Source of the DNA: Novosphingobium sp. 32-60-15
Lineage (GTDB): Bacteria; Pseudomonadota; Alphaproteobacteria; Sphingomonadales; Sphingomonadaceae
Assembly (NCBI RefSeq): GCF_002280675.1
Contig: NZ_NCEN01000002.1
Coordinates: 186,001-250,000, forward strand
Reading direction: 5' to 3'
Length of the DNA stretch: 64,000 bases
In this document: positions 1-8,288 of the stretch, in pieces
Position numbering within the stretch: the first letter of the stretch is position 1
Layout: the number at the start of each line of letters is the position of its first letter
The notes under the pieces: generated by a model
Told to the model about the DNA's origin: nothing
Database searches by the model: none
Seen by the model: only the letters and a program-made list of their open reading frames with translations
Translations under genes and position numbers: made by a program

Positions 1-19
1 TGCGATCGGGCTTTCGTAA

Positions 20-33
20 TTGATCAAGATCAA
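20..33. promoter_or_regulatory. FNR/FixK-type box
   Basis: The sequence TTGATCAAGATCAA is an exact match to the FNR/FixK consensus TTGAT-N4-ATCAA. It lies about 300 bp before fbiC, so it may serve a gene to the left of the window rather than fbiC. The match is seen directly; its function is inferred. Confidence 0.45.
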
Positions 34-138
34 ATCGTGACGATCCAGCGCACAACGCCGCATGTGTTTCATCAACTTTGAATGTCAGGCAGACGTTCAG
101 GTGGCAGGACTCAACATTCCTGCACTATCGCGCGACAA

Positions 139-154
139 CCTATCTTTTGACGGG
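139..154. promoter_or_regulatory. cluster operator, copy 1 (weak), before fbiC
   Basis: CCTATC-TTTT-GACGGG matches 10 of 12 informative positions of the palindrome CCTAYC-N4-GRTAGG seen before many units of this window. The left half is perfect and the right half is degenerate. It sits 176 bp before the fbiC start, farther than the other copies, so it is less certain. Confidence 0.4.
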
Positions 155-329
155 TCAGCAACGCGAAAGGGTTGTCCAAGCAAAGTCTTCGTTTGCAGCT
201 TCGTCTGGCGACGGGCAGTTACTGGACTGCGGGAGAGAAAAGCATGGTGCACAGATCGGCCAGCGCGGCCGGCAACGCTCGGGAGCTTCGCGGCATGCGC
301 TGTTCCTGCGTCGCGGGAAGGGTGTCGGG

Positions 330-2651
330 ATGATGGCCATCTGGCAGGACCGTGCCGCCAAGGCGGACGACATCATCGCAGCGCTTGACGCTTTGCCGCT
401 CGGCACGCTTCTCGACACGGCAGAGGCGCTGACGCTTGATGGCCACGGGGCAATCGTAACTTACTCGCGCAAGGTCTTCATTCCACTGACGAAGCTTTGC
501 CGGGATGTGTGCCATTATTGCACGTTCGCCCATACTCCGGCGCAAGTTGCAGAGGCTTATCTGGACCGGGACGCCGTTTTGGCGATTGCGCGGGCCGGGG
601 CAGCGATGGGGTGCCGCGAGGCTCTTTTCACTTTGGGAGACAAACCCGAAGCACGCTATTCCGCCGCGCGTGAAGCGCTCGGCAAGCTGGGTCATGAAAC
701 GACTCTGTCCTATCTGGCCGAAGTCGCCGCCCTGGTCTTTGATGAAACGGGATTGCTGCCACACCTTAATCCCGGCCTGATGGACGCAGCGGACTATGCA
801 GCTTTGCGACCGCATTCCGCATCGATGGGCATCATGCTGGAATCGGCATCGGCGCGCCTTTGCGAAAAGGGCGAGGCCCATTTCGGATCGCCCGACAAAG
901 AGCCTGCACGCAGATTGGCCGCCATCGAAGCGGCGGGCGAAGCGGCGGTTCCGTTTACCACCGGCTTGCTCATCGGCATCGGGGAAACGCGTCTTGAGCG
1001 GATCGAGGCACTGCTGGCGATCCGTGCATTGGACGACCGTTATGGCCACATCCAGGAAGTGATCATCCAGAACTTCCGCGCCAAACCCGGCACCAAGATG
1101 GCGGACCGCGCAGAGCCGACGCTGGATGACCATGTCTGGACGATCGCTGCGGCGCGCCTGATTCTTGGCGCGCAAATGACCATTCAGGCGCCGCCTAACC
1201 TGCATGACCGTTCAGCACTGGGCGATCTGATCCGCGCCGGTGTGAACGACTGGGGCGGGGTGTCGCCGCTGACGCCTGACCACGTCAACCCCGATGCACC
1301 GTGGCCACATCTTGAAGTACTGGCCGATGCCACTGCCGATGCTGGGCGCGCATTGCGCCAGCGGCTGGCGATAGGCCCGCGCCATGCCCAGCAAGCGACG
1401 CGGTGGTGCGATCCGCGCATCGCGCCTGCAGTGTTGCGGGCGGTGGACGGGCGCGGCCTGCCCAAGGACAGCGACTGGGCAGTCGGCCATGGCGATGCCG
1501 TGCCGGAACTGGCGCCAGCGCCTGCCACACCGGCAATTGCAAAGATTCTTGAGCAGGCCAGCTATGGAGAGCGGCTGGACGAAGCAGCAATTGCCAAGCT
1601 GTTCACGGCTGACGGCGACGACTTTGACAAGGTGTGCGCGCATGCCGATGGCTTACGCGCCGAAGTGGTGGGCGATACCGTTACTTACGCGGTCAACCGC
1701 AACATCAATTACACCAACATCTGTCTTTATCGCTGCGGGTTCTGCGCCTTTTCCAAAGGCAGCACCAAGGCAATGCGCGGACCGGCCTACCGGCTGGACT
1801 TTGCAGAAATCGGGCGGCGTGCCGCCGAGGCGGTGGAACGCGGTGCGACCGAGGTTTGTCTGCAAGGGGGCATCCACCCCGATTACGATGGCAATACTTA
1901 TCTCGACATCGTTGCAGCAGTGAAAGCCGCCGCACCCGGCATCCACATCCATGCGTTTTCGCCCCTGGAAGTGATGCACGGCGCGCGGACGTTGGGGCTT
2001 TCACTGGAAGACTTTCTGACGCGCCTGAAACACGCCGGGCTTGCGACGCTTCCAGGGACGGCAGCCGAAATCCTCGATCCCGAAGTCCGCGAAATTCTGT
2101 GCCCGGACAAGGTGACTGCGCACGAATGGCTTGAGGTCATGCGCGCGGCGCACAGTGTAGGCCTTCGCACCACGGCGACAATCATGTTCGGCCATGTCGA
2201 GCAATACCGCCACTGGGCCCGCCATTTGGCGCAAGTACGCGCTTTGCAGGAAGAAACCGGCGGATTTACCGAATTCGTGCCGCTGCCCTTCGTCCACATG
2301 GAAGCGCCGATCTGGCGCAAGGGGCTGGCCCGCTCTGGACCGAGCTACCGCGAGGCGGTGCTGATGCACGCCATTGCGCGGATCGTGCTGCATCCGGTGC
2401 TGACCAACATCCAGGTCTCCTGGGTCAAGCTGGGGCCTGAAGCTGCGGCGGCAGTGCTGGCGGCGGGCGCCAATGACCTTGGCGGGACGCTGATGGACGA
2501 ATCCATCACGCGCGCGGCAGGCGGGGTTAACGGGCAAGAATTCGGACCGCCCGAGATGATCGCACTCGCGCGCAGTGCAGGCCGCCCGGCGCGCCAGCGC
2601 ACGACGCTTTATGAATTGGTACCGGACTATCGTCCGGCGATGACGGAGTAA
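330..2651 (+). CDS. fbiC: FO synthase, CofG-CofH fusion
   Basis: Makes the deazaflavin FO from 5-amino-6-ribitylamino-uracil and tyrosine, the first committed step of coenzyme F420 synthesis. It carries two radical-SAM halves. The N-terminal CofG half has C57-x3-C61-x2-C64; the C-terminal CofH half has C465-x3-C469-x2-C472, each set binding a 4Fe-4S cluster. At 773 residues it is somewhat shorter than mycobacterial FbiC. I chose ATG 330 (or 333) because a GGAAGGG-like ribosome binding site lies just ahead and CofG homology starts there; the upstream extension to position 78 looks non-coding. It opens the long plus-strand operon and is followed 4 bp later by an SDR. Confidence 0.95.
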   Translation: MMAIWQDRAAKADDIIAALDALPLGTLLDTAEALTLDGHGAIVTYSRKVFIPLTKLCRDVCHYCTFAHTPAQVAEAYLDRDAVLAIARAGAAMGCREALFTLGDKPEARYSAAREALGKLGHETTLSYLAEVAALVFDETGLLPHLNPGLMDAADYAALRPHSASMGIMLESASARLCEKGEAHFGSPDKEPARRLAAIEAAGEAAVPFTTGLLIGIGETRLERIEALLAIRALDDRYGHIQEVIIQNFRAKPGTKMADRAEPTLDDHVWTIAAARLILGAQMTIQAPPNLHDRSALGDLIRAGVNDWGGVSPLTPDHVNPDAPWPHLEVLADATADAGRALRQRLAIGPRHAQQATRWCDPRIAPAVLRAVDGRGLPKDSDWAVGHGDAVPELAPAPATPAIAKILEQASYGERLDEAAIAKLFTADGDDFDKVCAHADGLRAEVVGDTVTYAVNRNINYTNICLYRCGFCAFSKGSTKAMRGPAYRLDFAEIGRRAAEAVERGATEVCLQGGIHPDYDGNTYLDIVAAVKAAAPGIHIHAFSPLEVMHGARTLGLSLEDFLTRLKHAGLATLPGTAAEILDPEVREILCPDKVTAHEWLEVMRAAHSVGLRTTATIMFGHVEQYRHWARHLAQVRALQEETGGFTEFVPLPFVHMEAPIWRKGLARSGPSYREAVLMHAIARIVLHPVLTNIQVSWVKLGPEAAAAVLAAGANDLGGTLMDESITRAAGGVNGQEFGPPEMIALARSAGRPARQRTTLYELVPDYRPAMTE

Positions 2652-2655
2652 TGGA

Positions 2656-3486
2656 ATGTTGGATCTGAACCGTCCGCTTGAGGGCAAGGTTGCGATTATT
2701 ACCGGCGGCGGCAGCGGCATTGGCCGGGCAACGGCCAAGATGTTTGCTGCGCGCGGAGCCAAAGTGGCGATCACGGGGCGGACCGAATCAAAGCTTGCGG
2801 GCGTCGTCGCCGAAATCGAGGCGCTAGGTAGCCAAGGTCTGGCCATCGGTATGGACGTGACTGACGAGGCATCGATTGCGGCGGGCATTGCGCGCACGGT
2901 CGAAACCTTCGGCAAGCTGGATATCCTGCACAGCAACGCGGCGCAGACCGGCGCGATGTTCGAAGATGCCGCGATCACCGATATGACCGTGGAATTCTGG
3001 AACAAGGCATTCGCCACGAACCTGACCGGTTCGATGCTGGCGGCAAAGCATGCGATCCCGCATATGATCAAGCAAGGCGCAGGCTCGATCATCTTTACAG
3101 GGTCCGGCAAAGGGCTGGCAGGCGATCTTGACTATCCGGCTTACGGCACGACCAAGGCCGGGCTGCTTGGCCTGTCGCGCTATGTCGCTACGCAATATGG
3201 CAAGCAGAACATCCGCGCCAACGTGATCGTGGTGGGACTGGTGATGACCGAAGCACTTGACGAAAACCTGCCGCCCGAGGCGCAGGCGCTGATGAAAGAG
3301 CACAATCTTGTGCCCTTCCTTGGATCGCCCGACGATATTGCCGAAGTGGCCGCGTTCCTGGCGTCGGACCAGTCGCGCTACATCACCGGCGCGTCGATCG
3401 TCGCAGATGGCGGGTTTACAGCACACTCTGGCGTCTATGCCGATATGCAACGCTTCATGGCCCATGCTGCGGCAGGTGCAGCATGA
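2656..3486 (+). CDS. SDR-family oxidoreductase
   Basis: A classical short-chain dehydrogenase of 276 residues. It has the cofactor motif TGGGSGIG near residue 17 and a catalytic YGTTK (Y-x3-K). It presumably oxidises an alcohol or reduces a ketone with NAD(P). It lies between fbiC and fno and overlaps fno by 4 bp (ATGA), so it is translationally coupled to F420 genes although no F420 role is known for SDRs. Its C-terminal tail (GGFTAHSGVYADMQRFM) resembles the tails of the SDRs at 7481, 35278 and 62066, suggesting duplication within the pathway. Substrate unknown. Confidence 0.85.
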   Translation: MLDLNRPLEGKVAIITGGGSGIGRATAKMFAARGAKVAITGRTESKLAGVVAEIEALGSQGLAIGMDVTDEASIAAGIARTVETFGKLDILHSNAAQTGAMFEDAAITDMTVEFWNKAFATNLTGSMLAAKHAIPHMIKQGAGSIIFTGSGKGLAGDLDYPAYGTTKAGLLGLSRYVATQYGKQNIRANVIVVGLVMTEALDENLPPEAQALMKEHNLVPFLGSPDDIAEVAAFLASDQSRYITGASIVADGGFTAHSGVYADMQRFMAHAAAGAA

Positions 3487-4139
3487 GCGGGCAGATCATT
3501 GGCATCATCGGCGGCACCGGCAATCTGGGCGCAGCGATTGCTTGGCGTCTGGCGCGTGCCGGCCGCACGGTCCTGATCGGATCGCGCAAGGCCGAGGCGG
3601 CGCAGGAAAAGGCGGCTGAACTGGGCCACGGCCTTGTCGGCATGGCCAATGCCGATGCAGCGGCGCAGGCCGACTTGATCATCGTGACCGTGCCGTTTTC
3701 CGCGCAGGAAGCAACATTGGCCGATATCAAGCCTCACGTGACAGGCAAGATCGTGGTGGATACCACCGTGCCGTTAGTGCCGCCCAAGGTAATGCGCGTG
3801 CAATTGCCCGCCGAAGGCTCGGCAGCGGTCCGCGCACAGGGCCTGTTGGGCGAAGGCGTGACGATGGTTTCGGGCTTTCACAATGTGGCAGCGCACAAGC
3901 TGGCTCAGGATATCGACGTCGGCTGCGATGTGCTGGTGTTTGGCGATGAAAAGGCCGCGCGGGCGCAAGTAATTGAATTGGCCGATGCGATGGGCTTGCG
4001 CGGATTGCACGCAGGCGCGCTGGTCAATTCCGCTGCAGCCGAGGCAATGACCTCGATCCTGATTTTCATGAACAAGACCTATAAGGTTGACGGCGCTGGG
4101 ATTCGCATCACAGGAGAACTGATCCCTCCCGCTGACTGA
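3483..4139 (+). CDS. fno: F420H2:NADP+ oxidoreductase
   Basis: Transfers hydride between NADPH and F420 and so can feed reduced F420 to the LLM oxidoreductases nearby. The 218-residue protein starts with a Rossmann motif GIIGGTGNLG followed by GSRK, typical of Fno/NpdG, where the SR contacts the NADP phosphate. Length matches the family. The start overlaps the preceding SDR stop by 4 bp. No glucose-6-phosphate:F420 dehydrogenase is visible in the window, so this is the only evident F420 reductant. Confidence 0.9.
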   Translation: MSGQIIGIIGGTGNLGAAIAWRLARAGRTVLIGSRKAEAAQEKAAELGHGLVGMANADAAAQADLIIVTVPFSAQEATLADIKPHVTGKIVVDTTVPLVPPKVMRVQLPAEGSAAVRAQGLLGEGVTMVSGFHNVAAHKLAQDIDVGCDVLVFGDEKAARAQVIELADAMGLRGLHAGALVNSAAAEAMTSILIFMNKTYKVDGAGIRITGELIPPAD

Positions 4140-4175
4140 GCGTGAGGGTTGGAACTCTGAAGGAACGCGCACGAC

Positions 4176-4919
4176 GTGTCTGCAATCGAGATCATTCCGC
4201 TGTCCGCCATTGGCGAAGTGGGGGCAGGTGAAGACCTGACCGCAACGCTTGGCCGGGCAGTGGCAAGCGCCGGAACCGCTTTGGGACCGTGCGATATCCT
4301 GATTGTAACGCAGAAGATCGTGTCGAAGGCAGAGGGACGTTCGGTTGTATTGGCAGATGTTGTGCCAAGTGCCGAAGCGGTGCGGCTGGCTGAAGTGACG
4401 CGCAAAGATGCGCGGCTGGTTGAACTCGTCCTGCAAGAATCGACTGACGTCGTGCGCGCGGTGCCCAACGTCCTGATCGTGCGGCACAAGCTGGGACTGG
4501 TCATGGCCAATGCGGGCATCGACCGGTCAAACATCGGAGCAGGGGATGACGCGCGCGCCCTGTTGCTACCGGTCGATCCGGATGCTTCGGCAGAGCGGAT
4601 TTCGCAAGCCTTGGGGTGTCCGGTGGTCATTTCCGACAGTTTCGGCAGGCCGTGGCGCATGGGCGTGGTGGCGGTGGGCATCGGCGCCGCGGGTCTTCCC
4701 GCCATTGATGACCGGCGCGGGCTGCTGGATCGTGACGGGCGCAAACTGGAAGTGACGCAAATTGCCGTTGCCGACTTGCTGGCAAGCGCGGCAGCGCTGG
4801 TAATGGGCGAGGGCGGCGAGGGGATCCCTGCTGTGATCGTGCGCGGCTATACCGTGGCCGGTGCGGCGCGTCCGGCGGCCGATCTGACAAGGTCACTGGC
4901 CGAGGATTTGTTCCAGTGA
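4176..4919 (+). CDS. cofE: coenzyme F420-0:L-glutamate ligase
   Basis: Adds gamma-linked glutamates to F420-0 using GTP. The GTG start at 4176 has AAGGA about 11 bp upstream. At 247 residues it matches archaeal stand-alone CofE and lacks the C-terminal FMN/nitroreductase-like domain that actinobacterial FbiB carries. The protein has the family's conserved ISDSFGRPWR-type stretch near residue 150. It overlaps cofD by 4 bp (GTGA). The missing reductase domain bears on which three-carbon precursor is used. Confidence 0.92.
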   Translation: MSAIEIIPLSAIGEVGAGEDLTATLGRAVASAGTALGPCDILIVTQKIVSKAEGRSVVLADVVPSAEAVRLAEVTRKDARLVELVLQESTDVVRAVPNVLIVRHKLGLVMANAGIDRSNIGAGDDARALLLPVDPDASAERISQALGCPVVISDSFGRPWRMGVVAVGIGAAGLPAIDDRRGLLDRDGRKLEVTQIAVADLLASAAALVMGEGGEGIPAVIVRGYTVAGAARPAADLTRSLAEDLFQ

Positions 4920-5839
4920 AAGTAACGGTGCTGACAGGCGGCGTGGGCGGGGCCAAGCTGGTGCTGGGGCTGTTGCGCGTGTTGCCTGCAGCCGACGTAA
5001 CGGCCATCGTCAACACTGGCGACGATTTCCGCCATCTTGGCCTGCATGTTTCGCCCGACATAGACACGCTGCTATATACGCTTTCGGGCAAGGCCAATCG
5101 CGAACAGGGTTGGGGCCGGGCAGATGAAAGCTGGAGCTTCCTTGAGACGCTTCGCGATCTTGGCGGGCCGGACTGGTTCCAGTTGGGCGACCGCGACTTG
5201 GCCTTGCATGTACTGCGCACCACACGGCTGGCAAACGGCGACGGGCTTGACGCAATAACCGCCGATCTTGCGGTCCGCTTCGGGATTGGCGCAACGATCC
5301 TGCCGATGGCCAATGCGCTGGTGGCAACGCGGCTTGAAACAGACGAGGGATTGCTGGATTTCCAGCACTATTTCGTAGCGCGCCGTTGTGTTCCGCAAGT
5401 AAGCCGCATCAGATTCGACGGCGCGGATACAGCGCTTCCCGCCCCCGGCGTATTGGCAGCGATTGCCAGTGCAGATGCGGTGGTGATTGCCCCGTCCAAT
5501 CCGTTCCTCAGCATCGATCCATTGCTTGCAGTGCCCGGCATTCGCAGCGCGTTGGCGCTTACAAAAGCGCCGGTGGTGGCAGTATCCCCGATCATTGCCG
5601 GAAGGGCCGTGAAAGGACCAACCGCCAAGCTGATGGAAGAATTGGGCATCCGTCTCGCCAATGCCTCGATCGCTGCGCATTATGCCGATTTCATCGACGG
5701 ACTCGTGATCAATCAAGGCGATGATGCGCCCGATGGCATCGCGATTGCGCAGACGGCCACATTGATGCGCGATGATGATGACAAGGCACGCGTGGCGCAA
5801 GCGGCACTGGACCTTGCCACCAGCCTTTCTTGCCAATGA
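4916..5839 (+). CDS. cofD: 2-phospho-L-lactate (or PEP) transferase
   Basis: Joins the activated three-carbon unit from CofC to FO, giving F420-0 or its dehydro form. It is 307 residues, the usual CofD/FbiA length. Visible family motifs are GGVGGAK at residue 8, the NTGDDF stretch near residue 36 and LGDRDLALH near residue 100. The GTG start overlaps the cofE stop. Sequence alone does not show whether the donor is phosphoenolpyruvate, phospholactate or phosphoglycerate. Confidence 0.94.
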   Translation: MKVTVLTGGVGGAKLVLGLLRVLPAADVTAIVNTGDDFRHLGLHVSPDIDTLLYTLSGKANREQGWGRADESWSFLETLRDLGGPDWFQLGDRDLALHVLRTTRLANGDGLDAITADLAVRFGIGATILPMANALVATRLETDEGLLDFQHYFVARRCVPQVSRIRFDGADTALPAPGVLAAIASADAVVIAPSNPFLSIDPLLAVPGIRSALALTKAPVVAVSPIIAGRAVKGPTAKLMEELGIRLANASIAAHYADFIDGLVINQGDDAPDGIAIAQTATLMRDDDDKARVAQAALDLATSLSCQ

Positions 5840-6405
5840 ACTGGACCGCTATCGTTCCGCTTAAGGCGGCAGCGGATCGCAAGACCCGTCTAACAGGCGC
5901 GCTGGACAGCGGGGCTCAGGCGGCGCTGGCAGAAGGCATGGCGGATCATGTGATGGCCACGCTGGCGAGCGTCCCGGCCATTGCTTCAATCTGGGTACTT
6001 TCGCCTGAACCGGGCGATATTCCCGGCACGGTGTGGGAGCCGGACCACGGCAAAGGTTTGAACGCGGAACTTGACCGGGTCTGCGCAGCACTTGCAGGCA
6101 AACGCCTTCTGGTCATCCATGCAGACCTGCCGTTGCTTTGCGCTGAAGACATTACTGCGCTGATCATGGCAGCGGACGCTGCGGGGGCTGCGATCGCGAC
6201 CGACCGGCACGGCACGGGCACCAATGCACTGGCAATGCGCGAGGCTGTGTGTGTCGGCTTTGCTTTTGGACCGGGCAGCCTTGCATTGCACGTGCAACGC
6301 CTGCCCCATGCAACCGTAATACGGCGTGAAGGGCTGGCGATCGACATCGATACGGCAGACGATATTGCCGCTGCGCAAAGTGCCCTTCCTTTGGGAAGGT
6401 GGTGA
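5836..6405 (+). CDS. cofC: guanylyltransferase for the F420 precursor
   Basis: Activates a three-carbon phosphate (2-phospholactate, PEP or 3-phosphoglycerate) with GTP for CofD. The 189-residue nucleotidyltransferase shows HADLPLL with the metal-binding Asp, the GKGLNAEL loop and TGTNAL. I chose ATG 5836, which overlaps the cofD stop as ATGA; a TTG six bases earlier is also in frame. It completes the F420 set (fbiC, cofE, cofD, cofC). Confidence 0.9.
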   Translation: MNWTAIVPLKAAADRKTRLTGALDSGAQAALAEGMADHVMATLASVPAIASIWVLSPEPGDIPGTVWEPDHGKGLNAELDRVCAALAGKRLLVIHADLPLLCAEDITALIMAADAAGAAIATDRHGTGTNALAMREAVCVGFAFGPGSLALHVQRLPHATVIRREGLAIDIDTADDIAAAQSALPLGRW

Positions 6406-6486
6406 GCGCGGGGCCTCTGCGCATGATCCTTTTCGCAAACAGCGCTGCTCCGGTCAGGATCAGTGCGAACCGGCGGAGGACAGACG

Positions 6487-7407
6487 ATGAAGCTCAATAT
6501 GGGCGTTCCCAATTCCATGCACGTCAAGGCGATGGTGCAGCCTTGGGAATTTGCACTGTCAGGGGCCGACGTTGGCGACCTGATTGCGCAAGGCGATGCA
6601 CTGGGATTTAACAAGTGCATGTTGGGCGAACATTTCGTGATCCCACCAGAGCATCATGACTTATCCGGCTATCACTATTTCCACGTGGTCGTGGCGCTGG
6701 GCTATCTTGGCGGACGCACCAAAAACCTGCGGTTGTCTTCGTCAGTTTCGATCCTGCCGCTGCAAAGCCCGATTGTCCAGGCCAAGGCGTGGTCGACACT
6801 CGACTGGCTGACAGGGGGCCGGGCCGAAGCGCTGTTCGGTGTGGGTTGGCTAAAAGACGAATTCGACATGCTGGGCGTCGATTTCCACAAGCGCGGGCGC
6901 ATGGCGGATGAATATCTCGCCGCCATGATCGAACTGTGGACATCGGACAGTCCGTGCTTTGAAGGTGAATTCGTCAATTTCAAGAATGCAGGGTTTGAAC
7001 CCAAACCGCTACAGAAACCGCATATTCCGATCTGGCTGGGTGGCGATGCCGAGCCGGTGCTGAAGCGCGTGGCCAAGTTCGGCAATGGCTGGTCGCCGTT
7101 CCGGACCCCGCCCGAGACATTTCCTGCCTGTATCGACCTGATCAAATCACAGCCCGAATATGATGGCAGGCCCATCGAGGTATTCTTCGCGCTCGAAATG
7201 CTCAACGTTGGCGCTCATCACGAAGTGATGGACGATCCGCGCGCACCGGGCACGCGCGATGCGCAAAAGATTATCGACCAAATCGGCTGGCTGAAAGACC
7301 TTGGCATTACCGAAACCATCGTACCGCTGCCGCCTGGCATCACCGACAAGTCGGAATATATCGAGCGACTGCGCTGGGTGGCCGAAGAGATCATGCCAAA
7401 GGTCTAG
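6487..7407 (+). CDS. LLM-class F420-dependent oxidoreductase
   Basis: A luciferase-like TIM-barrel oxidoreductase of 306 residues, of the group that usually binds F420 rather than FMN. Visible traits are SSVSILPLQSPIVQAKAWSTL, LTGGRAEALFGVGWLKDEFD and PHIPIWLGGDAEPVLKRVA, typical of this class. ATG 6487 has GGAGG 7 bp upstream. It follows the F420 genes by 81 bp, supporting use of F420H2. The substrate is unknown; hydride transfer to an activated double bond or carbonyl is the usual chemistry. Confidence 0.85.
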   Translation: MKLNMGVPNSMHVKAMVQPWEFALSGADVGDLIAQGDALGFNKCMLGEHFVIPPEHHDLSGYHYFHVVVALGYLGGRTKNLRLSSSVSILPLQSPIVQAKAWSTLDWLTGGRAEALFGVGWLKDEFDMLGVDFHKRGRMADEYLAAMIELWTSDSPCFEGEFVNFKNAGFEPKPLQKPHIPIWLGGDAEPVLKRVAKFGNGWSPFRTPPETFPACIDLIKSQPEYDGRPIEVFFALEMLNVGAHHEVMDDPRAPGTRDAQKIIDQIGWLKDLGITETIVPLPPGITDKSEYIERLRWVAEEIMPKV

Positions 7408-7422
7408 AGCCAGATGAAATTC

Positions 7423-7458
7423 GGGACGACCACGGCAGAAACAACTGCCGGGCGTCCC
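7423..7458 (+). terminator. intercistronic hairpin
   Basis: An interrupted stem-loop: GGGACG (7423-7428) pairs with CGTCCC (7453-7458), and inside it CGGCAG (7433-7438) pairs with CTGCCG (7445-7450). There is no T-run, so it may be an attenuator or mRNA-processing hairpin within the operon rather than a full terminator. Confidence 0.45.
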
Positions 7459-7480
7459 CCATGGAAGAGGATCACCATGC

Positions 7481-8284
7481 ATGAACAGGTTTGACGGAAA
7501 AGTCGCCTTTGTGACCGGCGGCGCGGGCGGCATCGGCAAGGCCGTGATCGAGCGCCTTATTAACGAAGGTGCGCGCGTTGCCGTGACCGACATTTTTGGT
7601 GACGCCGCAAAAGAAGTTGCCGGTGCCTATGGTGACAAGGCGGCGGGCTTTGCGCTGGATATTGGCGACGAAGCGGCGGTCAAGGCTGCTATCGATGCCA
7701 CAATAGCCGCGTTTGGCCGGCTTGACGTGCTGGTCAACAATGCGGCGCTGACCGACATGGCCACGATGATGGGCGATACAGATGCGGTGACCATTCCCAA
7801 CGATGTGTGGGAGCGCACCCTGCACATTAATGCCACCGGCTATCTCTATTGCTGCCGCCACGCCATTCCGCATATCGCCGCAGCAGGCGGCGGGGCGATT
7901 GTGAACCTTGCATCGGGTTCGGGCATGTTGGGTGATTCGGCGCGCATTGCCTATGGCGCGTCAAAGGCGGCGGTCATTTCCATGACCCGTTACATGGCGA
8001 CGCAGCATGGCGCGCAGAAAATCCGCTGCAACGCGATTGCACCCGGCCCGATTGTCACACCCCATTCGCGCAAGGTGGCGGGCAAGGAATTTGACATCAT
8101 CGCCCGGCATATGCCGATGGGCGAGCTTGGCGAACCGGCTGACATTGCAGCGCTGGTAGCGTTCCTTGGGTCAAGTGAATCGCGCTATATCAACGGGCAG
8201 GTCATCGTGATCGATGGCGGGATGTCAGCGCACCATGCCCATGTCATGGATATGATGGACTATGCCGCCGGACAGAAGGGCTGA
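7481..8284 (+). CDS. SDR-family oxidoreductase
   Basis: A 267-residue classical SDR with the TGGAGGIG nucleotide-binding motif, an NNAA stretch and the catalytic YGASK. AAGAGG lies about 10 bp before ATG 7481. It contains TRYMATQHGAQKIRCNAI, almost the same as in the SDR at 62066, and shares the His-containing C-terminal tail of that group. It probably acts on a ring or side-chain hydroxyl in the pathway; substrate unknown. Confidence 0.85.
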   Translation: MNRFDGKVAFVTGGAGGIGKAVIERLINEGARVAVTDIFGDAAKEVAGAYGDKAAGFALDIGDEAAVKAAIDATIAAFGRLDVLVNNAALTDMATMMGDTDAVTIPNDVWERTLHINATGYLYCCRHAIPHIAAAGGGAIVNLASGSGMLGDSARIAYGASKAAVISMTRYMATQHGAQKIRCNAIAPGPIVTPHSRKVAGKEFDIIARHMPMGELGEPADIAALVAFLGSSESRYINGQVIVIDGGMSAHHAHVMDMMDYAAGQKG

Positions 8285-8288
8285 TCGG

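Larger units (their letters stand above)
1..329. other. non-coding leader before fbiC
   Basis: No convincing gene lies here. The fbiC reading frame stays open back to position 78, but that extension resembles no part of CofG and has no good ribosome binding site. The stretch holds an FNR-type box (20-33), an inverted repeat GCAGGA-N8-TCCTGC (104-123) and a possible copy of the cluster operator (139-154). I recognise no riboswitch. Confidence 0.5.

Noticed and set aside
78..329. N-terminal extension of fbiC
   Set aside because: No CofG homology and no ribosome binding site; a good one precedes ATG 330.
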